Translations under genes and position numbers: made by a program | In this document: positions 16,742 through 24,369 of the stretch, one piece after another | Numbering within the stretch: the first letter of the stretch is position 1 | How the letters are laid out: the number at the start of each line of letters is the position of its first letter | The notes under the pieces: generated by a model | The model's database searches: none | Seen by the model: only the letters and a program-made list of their open reading frames with translations | Told to the model about the DNA's origin: nothing | Source: Benthicola sp964195715 | GTDB lineage: Bacteria > Gemmatimonadota > Gemmatimonadetes > Palauibacterales > Palauibacteraceae | Assembly (NCBI GenBank): GCA_964195715.1 | Contig: CAXMRU010000217.1 | Location: forward strand, 1 to 43,819 | DNA: 43,819 nt | Direction of reading: 5' to 3'

Positions 16742-18373
16742 CTACTCCGCGGCAGCATTGCCAGCAACGCCGCCAGTCTCGTCTGAGGGGACTTCCGGGT
16801 TTCCATTCAGCGTTGCATCCCACGCCGAATGCAGGAAGGAGTCCCCGTGGCGGGCCAGGAAGACGTATACAGACAGCGCCCGCTCCTGGGGAGTCCCTTC
16901 CGGATACAAGTTGTCCGCTGCGCGGCGGAGCTGCGCCACCGCGGTTTCCTCCCGCTTTCGCGTTGCACTGTCCAGGGTCCGCCGGAATCCGGCCAGTCCC
17001 GCGAACGCCTGGCTTCGGCTCTTCCCGACGGCGGACCGGAGACCCGGGAGATCCGTCCCCACAGTGTCCTCGAGCAGGCGGAACTCCTCTTCGACACGGT
17101 CCTCCAACTGGAGTAGTGCCTCCTCGACCGCACGCGGCCGACTGCGCTCCACCAGCCCGGCGACTGCCGCGGTACCGCCGTCGCTCAGATCCTCTGCATT
17201 CACACCGGTCTTCTCCAGAAGCCGTGAGACGCGCGGTTCCAGCACGCGCCAGGACCGTCGCGGGCGGATGGCGGGCATGGTGACGCCGAAGAGGTCAAAC
17301 GTGGGTGACAGCTGAGACCAGTAGGCGATCTCACCGGGGCCTAGGACGGTGGCGGCTACTGGCAGAAGCCAGGACTCCAGCGCGGGACGCAGGGCGGCGG
17401 AAGGACTGTATGGTATCGGGTCGGACGCGATGTCTGCGAGCATCTCTCCGAGCGGGCGGGACTCACCCCCTCGGCCGATCCGTAGGGTTAGACGCGTCCC
17501 GTACAGCCGGCAACGCCCCTCGTCCGTGTCCCGGAACACCGGTACCGCGTTCTCAAGGTAGGTCAACTGGGGCCGATAGCCGAGGTCCGTCACGGAGGAT
17601 GTGCCCGCAGCGAGCGCCCCGTCCGCCGACTCGTGATTCTCCAGCACGGCGCGATAGAAGGGTCCGGCGGCTCGGCGGAGCTCGGGATGCGCGGAGTCCA
17701 CGAACGCGATAGGCCACCCCGCCAGCCAGCCGGAAACGACTTCGACGAACGCCTCGGTGAATGTGCGCCCAGGCCGGTACGAGTCGAGCAGGCTGTCGAT
17801 CCATGGATTTCCCCCGTCACGGCGCTCCATCGAATCACAGAACTGACGGGCGATCTCGTCTATGTCGTCCGGCAACGGAGACGGACCGACCGCCCGCCCC
17901 GCCCTCTCCTCCACAGGGGCGACGGCCAGCTTGCGCAGCCTCTCCTCTCTGTCCAGGAGCCCGATGGATGCGACTTCATTCCAGTCGTGGTCGTCTCCCG
18001 CGACCCAGAAGACGGCGAGGCAGGGCCGGCCGAGCTGCTTCTCGATGACGGATGCGGTGTGGACGGCCGTGAGCGCCTTGTACAGCACATAGAGCGGGCC
18101 GCCGAACAACTGTGGTTGCTGGCCCGTCGAAACGACGATTCCTTCTCCCGATATCACGCGCCCCAGCCTCTCACGGCCCGGCGTCGTGACGCGAACAAAG
18201 GCCTGCTTCGGGATGCGGCACTCGTTCGCCGGGTCGGGGACGACCGGCGCGACCGTCGCATCGAGAACACCGGGTGGGAAGAGCCTGAGCGCCTCCGGGT
18301 CGCCATTCAGTAAATCGGCAACGAGTCCTCCGGCGCCGGCCAGCCGCTCCGTCTCAAAGACCAGTGGCGTCAC
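16742..18373 (-). CDS. bshC: Bacillithiol biosynthesis cysteine-adding enzyme BshC
   Basis: BshC adds cysteine to glucosamine-malate in the last step of bacillithiol synthesis. The 543-residue protein matches the family in length and carries TGQQPQLFGGPLYVLYKA and then FWVAGDDHDWNEVAS, the best-known conserved blocks, plus a long C-terminal coiled-coil region. The start is GTG at 18373, overlapping the upstream methyltransferase stop as GTGA. The cofactor replaces glutathione in Bacilli, Deinococcus and several diderm phyla. No bshA or bshB is visible in the window. Confidence 0.93.
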   Translation of the reverse strand: MTPLVFETERLAGAGGLVADLLNGDPEALRLFPPGVLDATVAPVVPDPANECRIPKQAFVRVTTPGRERLGRVISGEGIVVSTGQQPQLFGGPLYVLYKALTAVHTASVIEKQLGRPCLAVFWVAGDDHDWNEVASIGLLDREERLRKLAVAPVEERAGRAVGPSPLPDDIDEIARQFCDSMERRDGGNPWIDSLLDSYRPGRTFTEAFVEVVSGWLAGWPIAFVDSAHPELRRAAGPFYRAVLENHESADGALAAGTSSVTDLGYRPQLTYLENAVPVFRDTDEGRCRLYGTRLTLRIGRGGESRPLGEMLADIASDPIPYSPSAALRPALESWLLPVAATVLGPGEIAYWSQLSPTFDLFGVTMPAIRPRRSWRVLEPRVSRLLEKTGVNAEDLSDGGTAAVAGLVERSRPRAVEEALLQLEDRVEEEFRLLEDTVGTDLPGLRSAVGKSRSQAFAGLAGFRRTLDSATRKREETAVAQLRRAADNLYPEGTPQERALSVYVFLARHGDSFLHSAWDATLNGNPEVPSDETGGVAGNAAAE

Positions 18374-19137
18374 CGGGCTGCCTCCGGGAGCCCCGTCACG
18401 TGGCCGGCCAGAATGAGCCGCGGAGAGGTCGACCGGAAGGTGGCCCCTTGGTAATCCCCGAACCGGTGCGAGATCTCGAGCCCGGCCTCCTCCAGGAGCG
18501 CTGTGAGTTCAGCTCGACTGTAAAGGCGAACGCGCTCCTCGAAGTCGCTCGCGGATCCATCGGTGGTCGACTCGATTCGGATCCTCTTAATGACGCACCC
18601 GTCCAGGATCTCTCTACGTTGGATGATCCGCTTTCCGTCTATCTCGCGCATATCTTCGGGAACGAGTTCCCTCAGGACGCGATCTGCGTTAAGAAAGTCG
18701 AGCATGAAACTGCCCCCGCGTCTCACAACGCGTCCCATCTCCTGGAGGACTCGACGGTCGTCGAGCGGCTCACGGAAATAGCCGAAGGAAGTAAAAAAGC
18801 TCGTCACGCCGTCGAAAGCCCCATCCTCGAACGGGATCTCGCGCATGTCGGCACGTACCAGCGAGCTTACGGCCGTCTGGCTTTGCGCTCGTCGCAAGAG
18901 GGCCCGCGACAGGTCGAGGCCTGTGGGATACAGGCCTGCCGTCCTCAGTTCTCGCATATGCCGACCGGCCCCGCACGCGAGGTCCAGGACCGTGGCTTGC
19001 GGACCCGGAGGCACCGCCGCCAGAAAAAGATCGACAGCGGCCCTGGCCTCATCTGCATCCCTGTGCGGGTATAAAGCGATGTACTCCTCTCCGAACCAGT
19101 CCCGAAACCACTCGCGCGTTGGGGCGGGGCCGGACAC
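18370..19137 (-). CDS. Class I SAM-dependent methyltransferase
   Basis: The 255-residue protein has a Rossmann-type methyltransferase fold: motif I VLDLACGAGRHMREL (about 50-64), an acidic motif II (TGLDLS), DMREIPFEDGAFD and a later VRRGGSFMLDFLN. GTG at 19137 is chosen since GGAG lies seven bases upstream, rather than the TTG at 19143 that overlaps the rlmH stop. It overlaps bshC by four bases. The substrate is not identifiable; a small-molecule or thiol target is possible from the neighbour. Confidence 0.85.
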   Translation of the reverse strand: MSGPAPTREWFRDWFGEEYIALYPHRDADEARAAVDLFLAAVPPGPQATVLDLACGAGRHMRELRTAGLYPTGLDLSRALLRRAQSQTAVSSLVRADMREIPFEDGAFDGVTSFFTSFGYFREPLDDRRVLQEMGRVVRRGGSFMLDFLNADRVLRELVPEDMREIDGKRIIQRREILDGCVIKRIRIESTTDGSASDFEERVRLYSRAELTALLEEAGLEISHRFGDYQGATFRSTSPRLILAGHVTGLPEAAR

Positions 19138-19139
19138 CC

Positions 19140-19613
19140 TCAATCTCCCTTATAGTAGGGCCCACCTCGCAGGATCGTCCCCGCGCGGTACAACTGCTCG
19201 GCCAGCACAAGGCGGGCCAGGTCGTGTGGTAGAGTCATGCGAGAAAGGGAGATCGAGCGCTTGCAGCGCCCGACGAACGCCTCGTCGAGGCCGAACGCGC
19301 CACCGACGACGAACACGGCGCCAGCGTGTCCGTACGTTGCCATGTCGCCCAGGGTGTCCGCAAGCTCGCGCGAAGTCATGGCGGAACCTTCGCGAGTGAG
19401 AGCGCAGGTGTCCAGTCCGTCGGGCAACCGGTGACAGAAATCTTCCGCTGCGCGCGCCATGATGAGGCGCGGGTCGTTACCCACTCCGCTCGCCGGAGGT
19501 ACTTCCAGCGTCTCGAGGCGGAAGTATCTGCCGGCCCTCAGCTCGTAGTCCCGAATTGCTGAAGCTACTCCGCGATCGCGGGGTGAGCCGACCGCCATGA
19601 TCATCAGCTTCAT
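19140..19613 (-). CDS. rlmH: 23S rRNA (pseudouridine-1915 N3) methyltransferase RlmH
   Basis: This SPOUT-class homodimeric enzyme methylates pseudouridine 1915 in helix 69 of 23S rRNA. Its length of 157 residues is exactly typical. Conserved segments are visible: the start KLMIMAVGS, FVVGGAFGLDEAF for the trefoil-knot SAM site, and the C-terminal run SRMTLPHDLARLVLAEQLYR followed by GGPYYKGD. It overlaps the lpxK stop as ATGA and is followed by the methyltransferase within a few bases. Confidence 0.96.
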   Translation of the reverse strand: MKLMIMAVGSPRDRGVASAIRDYELRAGRYFRLETLEVPPASGVGNDPRLIMARAAEDFCHRLPDGLDTCALTREGSAMTSRELADTLGDMATYGHAGAVFVVGGAFGLDEAFVGRCKRSISLSRMTLPHDLARLVLAEQLYRAGTILRGGPYYKGD

Positions 19614-20692
19614 ATCCCAACTTCCCTCACGCTCGAGTCTGCGACGGCGGAGGAGGGCAGCAGGCTCAGCGCTGCCCGAACCACAGCGGGTGGCGTACCG
19701 GAATCAACCCAGTTCACGCTCTCGGAGAGGTACCAGATCGGCACGTCCCCGCCCACGCTCCGGGCGAGCTTCGAGGCATCCTTCAGCGTGCACACGATTC
19801 CCTCCTCACCCGCGAGGTCCCGCAGGCGTACGACCGCGGCCTCACGTATGTTCGCGTGGTCACGAAGGGCGAGGGTCTCGACGACGCTGGCCGTGGCCTG
19901 CGAGGCCTGGGAGAAGAAGACGTCCGGCCACATGACGCCAGCAACGGCCACCCTCGGGCACGGTGCGTCGATGCGTCCGGCGCTTTCCGTGATGGCCACG
20001 AGCCGTCCCGGCCTGATTCGCGCGACGATCACGGGTGGTGTCTCCAGGCCGCCGGCGACGCCTCGGAGCATCGTCCCCGGGGCAGCCTCGGTGACGCTCG
20101 AGTGCCCCGCAGGCGCCCGTACGCTCCTTTCTACCCGGACCACCAGGTCGGCTCTCGCGAGGGCGGCCAAGCCCTCACGAAACGGTCCGGCCGGAAGTCG
20201 ATGCACTGGGCGGGCAAGTACCGTGTCGTCGACGGCCACGATATCCAGGTCCCGGTGAAGGCGACGGTACTGAAACCCGGAGTCCAGCACGATGAGCTCC
20301 GCTCCGGCCTCGGCTGCTGCCCGGGCCAGACCGAGTCGGTCCCTGCCTCCGAACACCAGAGCCTCCGGGCACAGATGGCGGTGTACTTCCAGCTCGTCCT
20401 CGAAACCATGCGTGAGAATCGCCGTCACGACGCCGGCGTCGCTCAGGCGTCGAGCGAGGTCGGAGGCGATAGGGGTCTTGCCCGAGCCACCCGCCGTCAG
20501 CCCGCCAATAGACACCACGGGCACGGGGGCCCGTCCGGCGGCGATCACGCGCGAGTCGTACAGAAGATTCCTGAAGTCGGCCACCGCGGCATACGCGCCG
20601 GAAGCGAGATGCATGGCCCTCCCGGGGCGATCGGCCCACGCTTGCCGCACCCGGCGTTCCACTCCAAAAATGCCTTCGCGACGCGTCGTCAC
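19610..20692 (-). CDS. lpxK: Tetraacyldisaccharide 4'-kinase LpxK (divergent)
   Basis: LpxK phosphorylates lipid A disaccharide at the 4' position. The 360-residue protein keeps the P-loop GGSGKTP (68-74), LDSGFQYRRLHRDLDIV (136-152), a DH pair in LRDHAN and a late CTLKDASKL. Several signature positions differ: SRGYG is THGFE (94-98), the usual GDEP is not recognisable, and the second aspartate of DDGFQ is serine (138). The position right after the lpxB-acyltransferase pair supports LpxK. The start is GTG at 20692, overlapping the acyltransferase stop as GTGA. It is probably functional but divergent. Confidence 0.88.
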   Translation of the reverse strand: MTTRREGIFGVERRVRQAWADRPGRAMHLASGAYAAVADFRNLLYDSRVIAAGRAPVPVVSIGGLTAGGSGKTPIASDLARRLSDAGVVTAILTHGFEDELEVHRHLCPEALVFGGRDRLGLARAAAEAGAELIVLDSGFQYRRLHRDLDIVAVDDTVLARPVHRLPAGPFREGLAALARADLVVRVERSVRAPAGHSSVTEAAPGTMLRGVAGGLETPPVIVARIRPGRLVAITESAGRIDAPCPRVAVAGVMWPDVFFSQASQATASVVETLALRDHANIREAAVVRLRDLAGEEGIVCTLKDASKLARSVGGDVPIWYLSESVNWVDSGTPPAVVRAALSLLPSSAVADSSVREVGI

Positions 20693-21363
20693 GGGGAGTT
20701 ATTACCCAGCGCGCGTGTCACTGCGTTCTCGCACACGGTGCTCGCTGCGTTCTGGGCCTTCGTCACTCTGTCCTGCCAATCGGCGAGCGCCTCTCGCGCA
20801 ATGTCGGCTGGGACGGGGATGGGCTCCCCGTAGCTCAGGTAGACCACGGACCCGGGTTTCGGGACGAAGAACTCGTCCCAGCTGTTGACTCGCCACACCC
20901 GGCTCGCCGCGGCCGCGACAGGGACAATCGGCAGGCCCGTTCGGGCGGACGCGAGCACCGCCCCGGGCTTGCACTGGCGCGCGGGCCCCTGGGGCCCGTC
21001 CGTCGTGATCGCCAGCGGGTGGCCTTCAGCTGCCGCCCGGATGAACCCCCGCAGTGCCGGCGATCCTCCCCGCGTGCTGGAGCCTCGGATCGTCCGAAAA
21101 CCGATCCCCTCAACCATTCGAGAGATGATCTCTCCGTCCCGGTGCCGGCTAACGATCACCGCGATGTTCTGGTCCCGGTGTCCCAGGGTCAGGGCGAGCT
21201 GCTGGGAGTGCCACAGCGCGTAGATGCCCCTCGCCGCCCGGGGACGCGTATCCACGCGTCGACCATCGGTGTCGAGGAGGCGGAATCTCCAGCTCCTACA
21301 GAGCGTCCGCAGGAACGTCGGGCCGATGTACCTGGCGGCGATCAGCGTGGCGTCGACACCCAC
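20689..21363 (-). CDS. DUF374 lysophospholipid/lipid A acyltransferase (LpxJ-type)
   Basis: This membrane-associated acyltransferase has 224 residues. Visible family blocks are ALWHSQQL (49-56), SRHRDGEII (72-80), RGSSTRGG (93-100) and TTDGPQGPARQ (120-130), the standard DUF374 set. To my knowledge LpxJ of Helicobacter and Campylobacter belongs to this family and adds a secondary acyl chain to lipid A without needing Kdo. Its place between lpxB and lpxK fits that role. I chose GTG at 21363, two bases after the lpxB stop. The open frame runs on to 22110, but the extension lies within lpxB. Confidence 0.85.
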   Translation of the reverse strand: MGVDATLIAARYIGPTFLRTLCRSWRFRLLDTDGRRVDTRPRAARGIYALWHSQQLALTLGHRDQNIAVIVSRHRDGEIISRMVEGIGFRTIRGSSTRGGSPALRGFIRAAAEGHPLAITTDGPQGPARQCKPGAVLASARTGLPIVPVAAAASRVWRVNSWDEFFVPKPGSVVYLSYGEPIPVPADIAREALADWQDRVTKAQNAASTVCENAVTRALGNNSP

Positions 21364-21365
21364 GG

Positions 21366-22475
21366 TCAGATCCCGTCTCCGAGGAGACGCGCGCATGCTT
21401 CGGCGACTCGAGCGGCGGCACCGGGTTTGCCCAATCGGGCCCTTACTTCGAGGAGCCCGGCGATCTGCTCGCGACGTGTGGGGCTGTCCCTGTCCAGGAG
21501 CGAGGCTGTCGCGGCAGCGAGTGCACCGGGCGTCGCCTCTCCCTGGACAAACTCGGGAACGACCTCGCGGCCCGCGACGAGGTTGACCAACGAGATGTGG
21601 TCGACCCGCACCACTCTCCTGGCGACGGCATACGTGACGGGACTGACCCGGTATCCCACTACCATGGGAACACCTTCCAGCGCCAACTGCAACGTGATCG
21701 TTCCGGACTTGGTGATCGCGGCTGTCGCCGATCTGCTCGCCTCCTCCGCCTCCACGAGCCGGATCCCACCCAGTCCCGCATACACGGACGGTGACAGGTC
21801 CCGTGCACGCGCCACCCGGATGTTCAGGTTCGGTATCTCCCTGGCGAGGAGGCGGCCAGCCTCGAGGAAGGGAGGAAGCAGTCGTTGGACCTCCTGCCGA
21901 CGGGAGCCCGGAAAAATGCCCAGGATGGGAAATTCGCCGAGAGCTTGCCCGGGTTGCGAAGCGGATTCCTCTCGATCCAGGAGGGGGTGGCCCACAAACC
22001 GCGTACGCACGTCCCACCGCTGGAGCCTTTCCTCCTCGAACGGGAGCACGACACATACGAGATCCGTGTCCTCGCCCAGTTTGCGGGCTCGGGATTCGTG
22101 CCATGCCCACACTTGTGGCGCTATGTAGTAGAGCACCCGGATTCCCCGGCGATGAGCGAAACGCGCGAGAGGGAGATTGAACCCCGGGTAGTCGATCGGT
22201 ACGAGCAGGTCTACATCTCGCTCGACGAGGAAGCGCCGTACTTCCCGCCGGAGCCTGGCAAGGTCCGGTAAATGGCGCAGTACTTCCGCGAAGCCGAGGA
22301 CCGCCAGCCGGTCGAGGTCTGCCAGGAGCTCGACACCCTCGGCCGCCATGCGGCTTCCGCCCAGCCCATACAGGCGCACTCCGGGTACACGGTGTCGGAG
22401 CTCGCGAGCCAACTCTGCACCGTGAAGGTCTCCCGACTGTTCGCCAGCTGCCAGGAATACGGCTCGGCTAGACAA
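21366..22475 (-). CDS. lpxB: Lipid-A-disaccharide synthase
   Basis: This peripheral inner-membrane glycosyltransferase of family GT19 joins UDP-2,3-diacylglucosamine and lipid X. The 369-residue protein has the typical beginning FLAAGEQSGDLHGAEL, the block YYIAPQVWAWHESRARKL, a late GTITLQLALEGVPMVVGYR, and the usual family length. The start is TTG at 22475, which overlaps the stop of a 44-residue upstream peptide. No ribosome site is seen, so it is likely translated by coupling. No alternative start precedes the conserved N-terminus. Confidence 0.95.
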   Translation of the reverse strand: MSSRAVFLAAGEQSGDLHGAELARELRHRVPGVRLYGLGGSRMAAEGVELLADLDRLAVLGFAEVLRHLPDLARLRREVRRFLVERDVDLLVPIDYPGFNLPLARFAHRRGIRVLYYIAPQVWAWHESRARKLGEDTDLVCVVLPFEEERLQRWDVRTRFVGHPLLDREESASQPGQALGEFPILGIFPGSRRQEVQRLLPPFLEAGRLLAREIPNLNIRVARARDLSPSVYAGLGGIRLVEAEEASRSATAAITKSGTITLQLALEGVPMVVGYRVSPVTYAVARRVVRVDHISLVNLVAGREVVPEFVQGEATPGALAAATASLLDRDSPTRREQIAGLLEVRARLGKPGAAARVAEACARLLGDGI

Positions 22476-22602
22476 TCCGATTGAGATAGCCCATGAGCAG
22501 AATCACCAGGATGAGCAGAAACACCAGCGTGAGGGGACGTGCGCCACGCTTGGCACCCACTCCCAGCTTCTTACGCTCTTCGCGTATCTTGTACAGGGAC
22601 AT
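22468..22602 (-). CDS. 44-residue single-span membrane peptide
   Basis: This short gene has a basic N-terminus (MSLYKIREERKKLG, then GAKRGARP) and one strongly hydrophobic helix (LTLVFLLILVILLMGYL), ending NRIV. The charge pattern predicts the N-terminus inside. Its start lies inside the last 32 bases of the oxidoreductase gene and its stop overlaps the lpxB start by eight bases, so its reading frame is locked between two lipid A genes. It has no strong ribosome site. No family is recognised. A chance frame is possible, but the clean topology and the overlaps argue for a real gene. Confidence 0.6.
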   Translation of the reverse strand: MSLYKIREERKKLGVGAKRGARPLTLVFLLILVILLMGYLNRIV

Positions 22603-23575
22603 AGGCTGATCGCTCGATCTCACTTTGTATCCTCAGGGCGACTTCCAGTGCCGCCCTGCCCTCCGCCGCGGAGACGCTTCCTCCTCCGTTTCCGCGCACC
22701 GTATCGAGGAACGCCTCCAGTTCGAGCCAGAGGGGTTCTGCGCCGTCACCGTGAATCTCGACCCGCTCGACAATGTCGCCGAGGGATATCTCTCCAGGAT
22801 CCGTCGTTCGGGCCAGTTCGCCCGGCTCGATGCCATCGCGGCGCCTCAGGTACTCCCCCGCCCCGCTTGCGAGGTCGAGGCTGAAGTAGCCGGACGGCTG
22901 GAACAGGCGCAGAGTTCGGGTCTGCTCGGTGGACACCCGGCTGGCGCTGATGTCCGCGCAGGCGCCGTTGGCGAACCGGATTCTCGCGTTCGCCATGTCG
23001 ATCGAGTCGGTGAGAACAGGCACTCCGACCGCGTCCACGGACACCACGGCGCTATCGACGAGGCCGAGGACGAGGTCGATGTCGTGGATCATCAGGTCGA
23101 GCATGACGGGGACGTCCGTACCGCGCGGCTGGAACCTCGCCAGTCTTTGCGACGAGATGTATCGCGGACCGTCGAGCAGTGGTCGGCATGCGCGGATGGC
23201 CGAATTGAATCTCTCGACGTGACCCACGGCCAGGAACAGCCCAAGGCGGTCAGCCGTCTCGACCAGGTCGTCGGCTTCGACCAGGGTAGGCGTAAGCGGC
23301 TTCTCGACCAGAACGTGACACCCGGACTCAAGCGCCAGCCGGGCGACCTGGTGGTGCGCGGACGTTGTCACTGCCACGACAACGGCATCGCACTTCCCGG
23401 CCAGCTCACCAGCGTCGAAGGCAGTCACGGAGAGGCGGCTTGCCACTTCCCGAGCCCGCGCGCCATCTGCGTCGGCCACACCGACCAGATCACAGTCGGG
23501 CATATCACCGAGAATCCGCGCGTGAACGGATCCCAGCCGGCCGATGCCCACCACTCCGACGCGGAGGTCAGTCAC
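22571..23575 (-). CDS. Gfo/Idh/MocA oxidoreductase, GnnA-like
   Basis: This NAD(P)-dependent sugar oxidoreductase of 334 residues has a Rossmann nucleotide site (GVVGIGRLGSVHA, about 7-19), the family EKP (VLVEKPL, 88-94), GHVERFNSA and a C-terminal substrate domain. It stands between lpxA and lpxB, where GnnA occurs in Acidithiobacillus. With the aminotransferase GnnB, that enzyme makes UDP-GlcNAc3N for amide-rich lipid A. No gnnB is present here, so the substrate is uncertain. The start (ATG or alternative at 23575) overlaps the lpxA stop by four bases. Confidence 0.8.
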   Translation of the reverse strand: MTDLRVGVVGIGRLGSVHARILGDMPDCDLVGVADADGARAREVASRLSVTAFDAGELAGKCDAVVVAVTTSAHHQVARLALESGCHVLVEKPLTPTLVEADDLVETADRLGLFLAVGHVERFNSAIRACRPLLDGPRYISSQRLARFQPRGTDVPVMLDLMIHDIDLVLGLVDSAVVSVDAVGVPVLTDSIDMANARIRFANGACADISASRVSTEQTRTLRLFQPSGYFSLDLASGAGEYLRRRDGIEPGELARTTDPGEISLGDIVERVEIHGDGAEPLWLELEAFLDTVRGNGGGSVSAAEGRAALEVALRIQSEIERSAYVPVQDTRRA

Positions 23576-24369
23576 TTCGTGATACCGCGGTTGCTCGCCC
23601 GGATGAACTCGATCATGTAGTCGACCTCCGGGGTGAGATCATCGCGCCCCGACAACTCGTCGAGTGCCTGTGAGACGTTCAGCTCGGATTGGAAGATCAA
23701 CCGGTAGGCATCCTTGATCTGCCGAATGGCGTCTCGCCGGAAACCCCGGCGTCGCAGGCCGACGATGTTGAGTCCGTACGCCTCGCACGGACTGCCCGCG
23801 ACCATCACGTACGGTGCTACATCCTGGGGGAGCCGGGAACCGCCTCCGACGAACGAATGACTGCCGATCCGGACGAATTGGTGCACAGCCGTCACTCCGC
23901 CGACGATCGCCCAGTCGTCGATGGTCACGTGACCGCCCATATTGACCGCATTGGCAAGGATCACGTGGTTGCCGACGTGTGAGTCGTGAGAGACGTGAGC
24001 GTAAGCCATGATCAGGCAGTCATCTCCAACCACGGTCGTGCCCGAGTCGATAGTACCACGGTTGAGTGTCGCATACTCCCGGATCGTTGTCCGGTTGCCG
24101 ACGACCAGACTCGTTTGCTCGCTCGCGTACTTGAGATCCTGGGGGTCCGTACCGAGAACGGCTCCTTTGAAGATCCGGCAGTCATCTCCGACCACAGTGT
24201 CCTTTTCGATAAGCACGTGGGAGTCGATCGTGGTTCGCTCGCCGATCACGACGCCGGGGCCGATGATGGAGTACGGACCGACGGTTACGGAGTCGGGGAT
24301 CCGCGCTTCGGCGTGCAGGATCGCCGTGGGGTGTACCGTCTCGGAGATCGAGACAGAGGGCTCGTTCAT
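23572..24369 (-). CDS. lpxA: UDP-N-acetylglucosamine acyltransferase LpxA
   Basis: LpxA performs the first lipid A step, transferring a 3-hydroxyacyl chain from ACP to UDP-GlcNAc. The 265-residue left-handed beta-helix protein shows hexapeptide repeats, the catalytic histidine in VSHDSHVGN (H128), AVHQF (H163) and VGGGS. Glycine 176 corresponds to E. coli G173, the residue that lets that enzyme accept C14 chains, so a long acyl chain is predicted. The start ATG overlaps the lpxC-fabZ stop as ATGA. Confidence 0.96.
   Translation of the reverse strand: MNEPSVSISETVHPTAILHAEARIPDSVTVGPYSIIGPGVVIGERTTIDSHVLIEKDTVVGDDCRIFKGAVLGTDPQDLKYASEQTSLVVGNRTTIREYATLNRGTIDSGTTVVGDDCLIMAYAHVSHDSHVGNHVILANAVNMGGHVTIDDWAIVGGVTAVHQFVRIGSHSFVGGGSRLPQDVAPYVMVAGSPCEAYGLNIVGLRRRGFRRDAIRQIKDAYRLIFQSELNVSQALDELSGRDDLTPEVDYMIEFIRASNRGITK

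Noticed and set aside
17633..18313. A 226-codon plus-strand frame opposite bshC, and similar long plus-strand frames across the window.
   Set aside because: High GC makes long antisense frames common; none shows a domain, and each faces a clearly conserved gene.
21364..22110. Extension of the acyltransferase frame far upstream.
   Set aside because: The region is fully covered by lpxB in another frame, and the extra residues are low-complexity and Arg/Pro-rich as in shadow frames.
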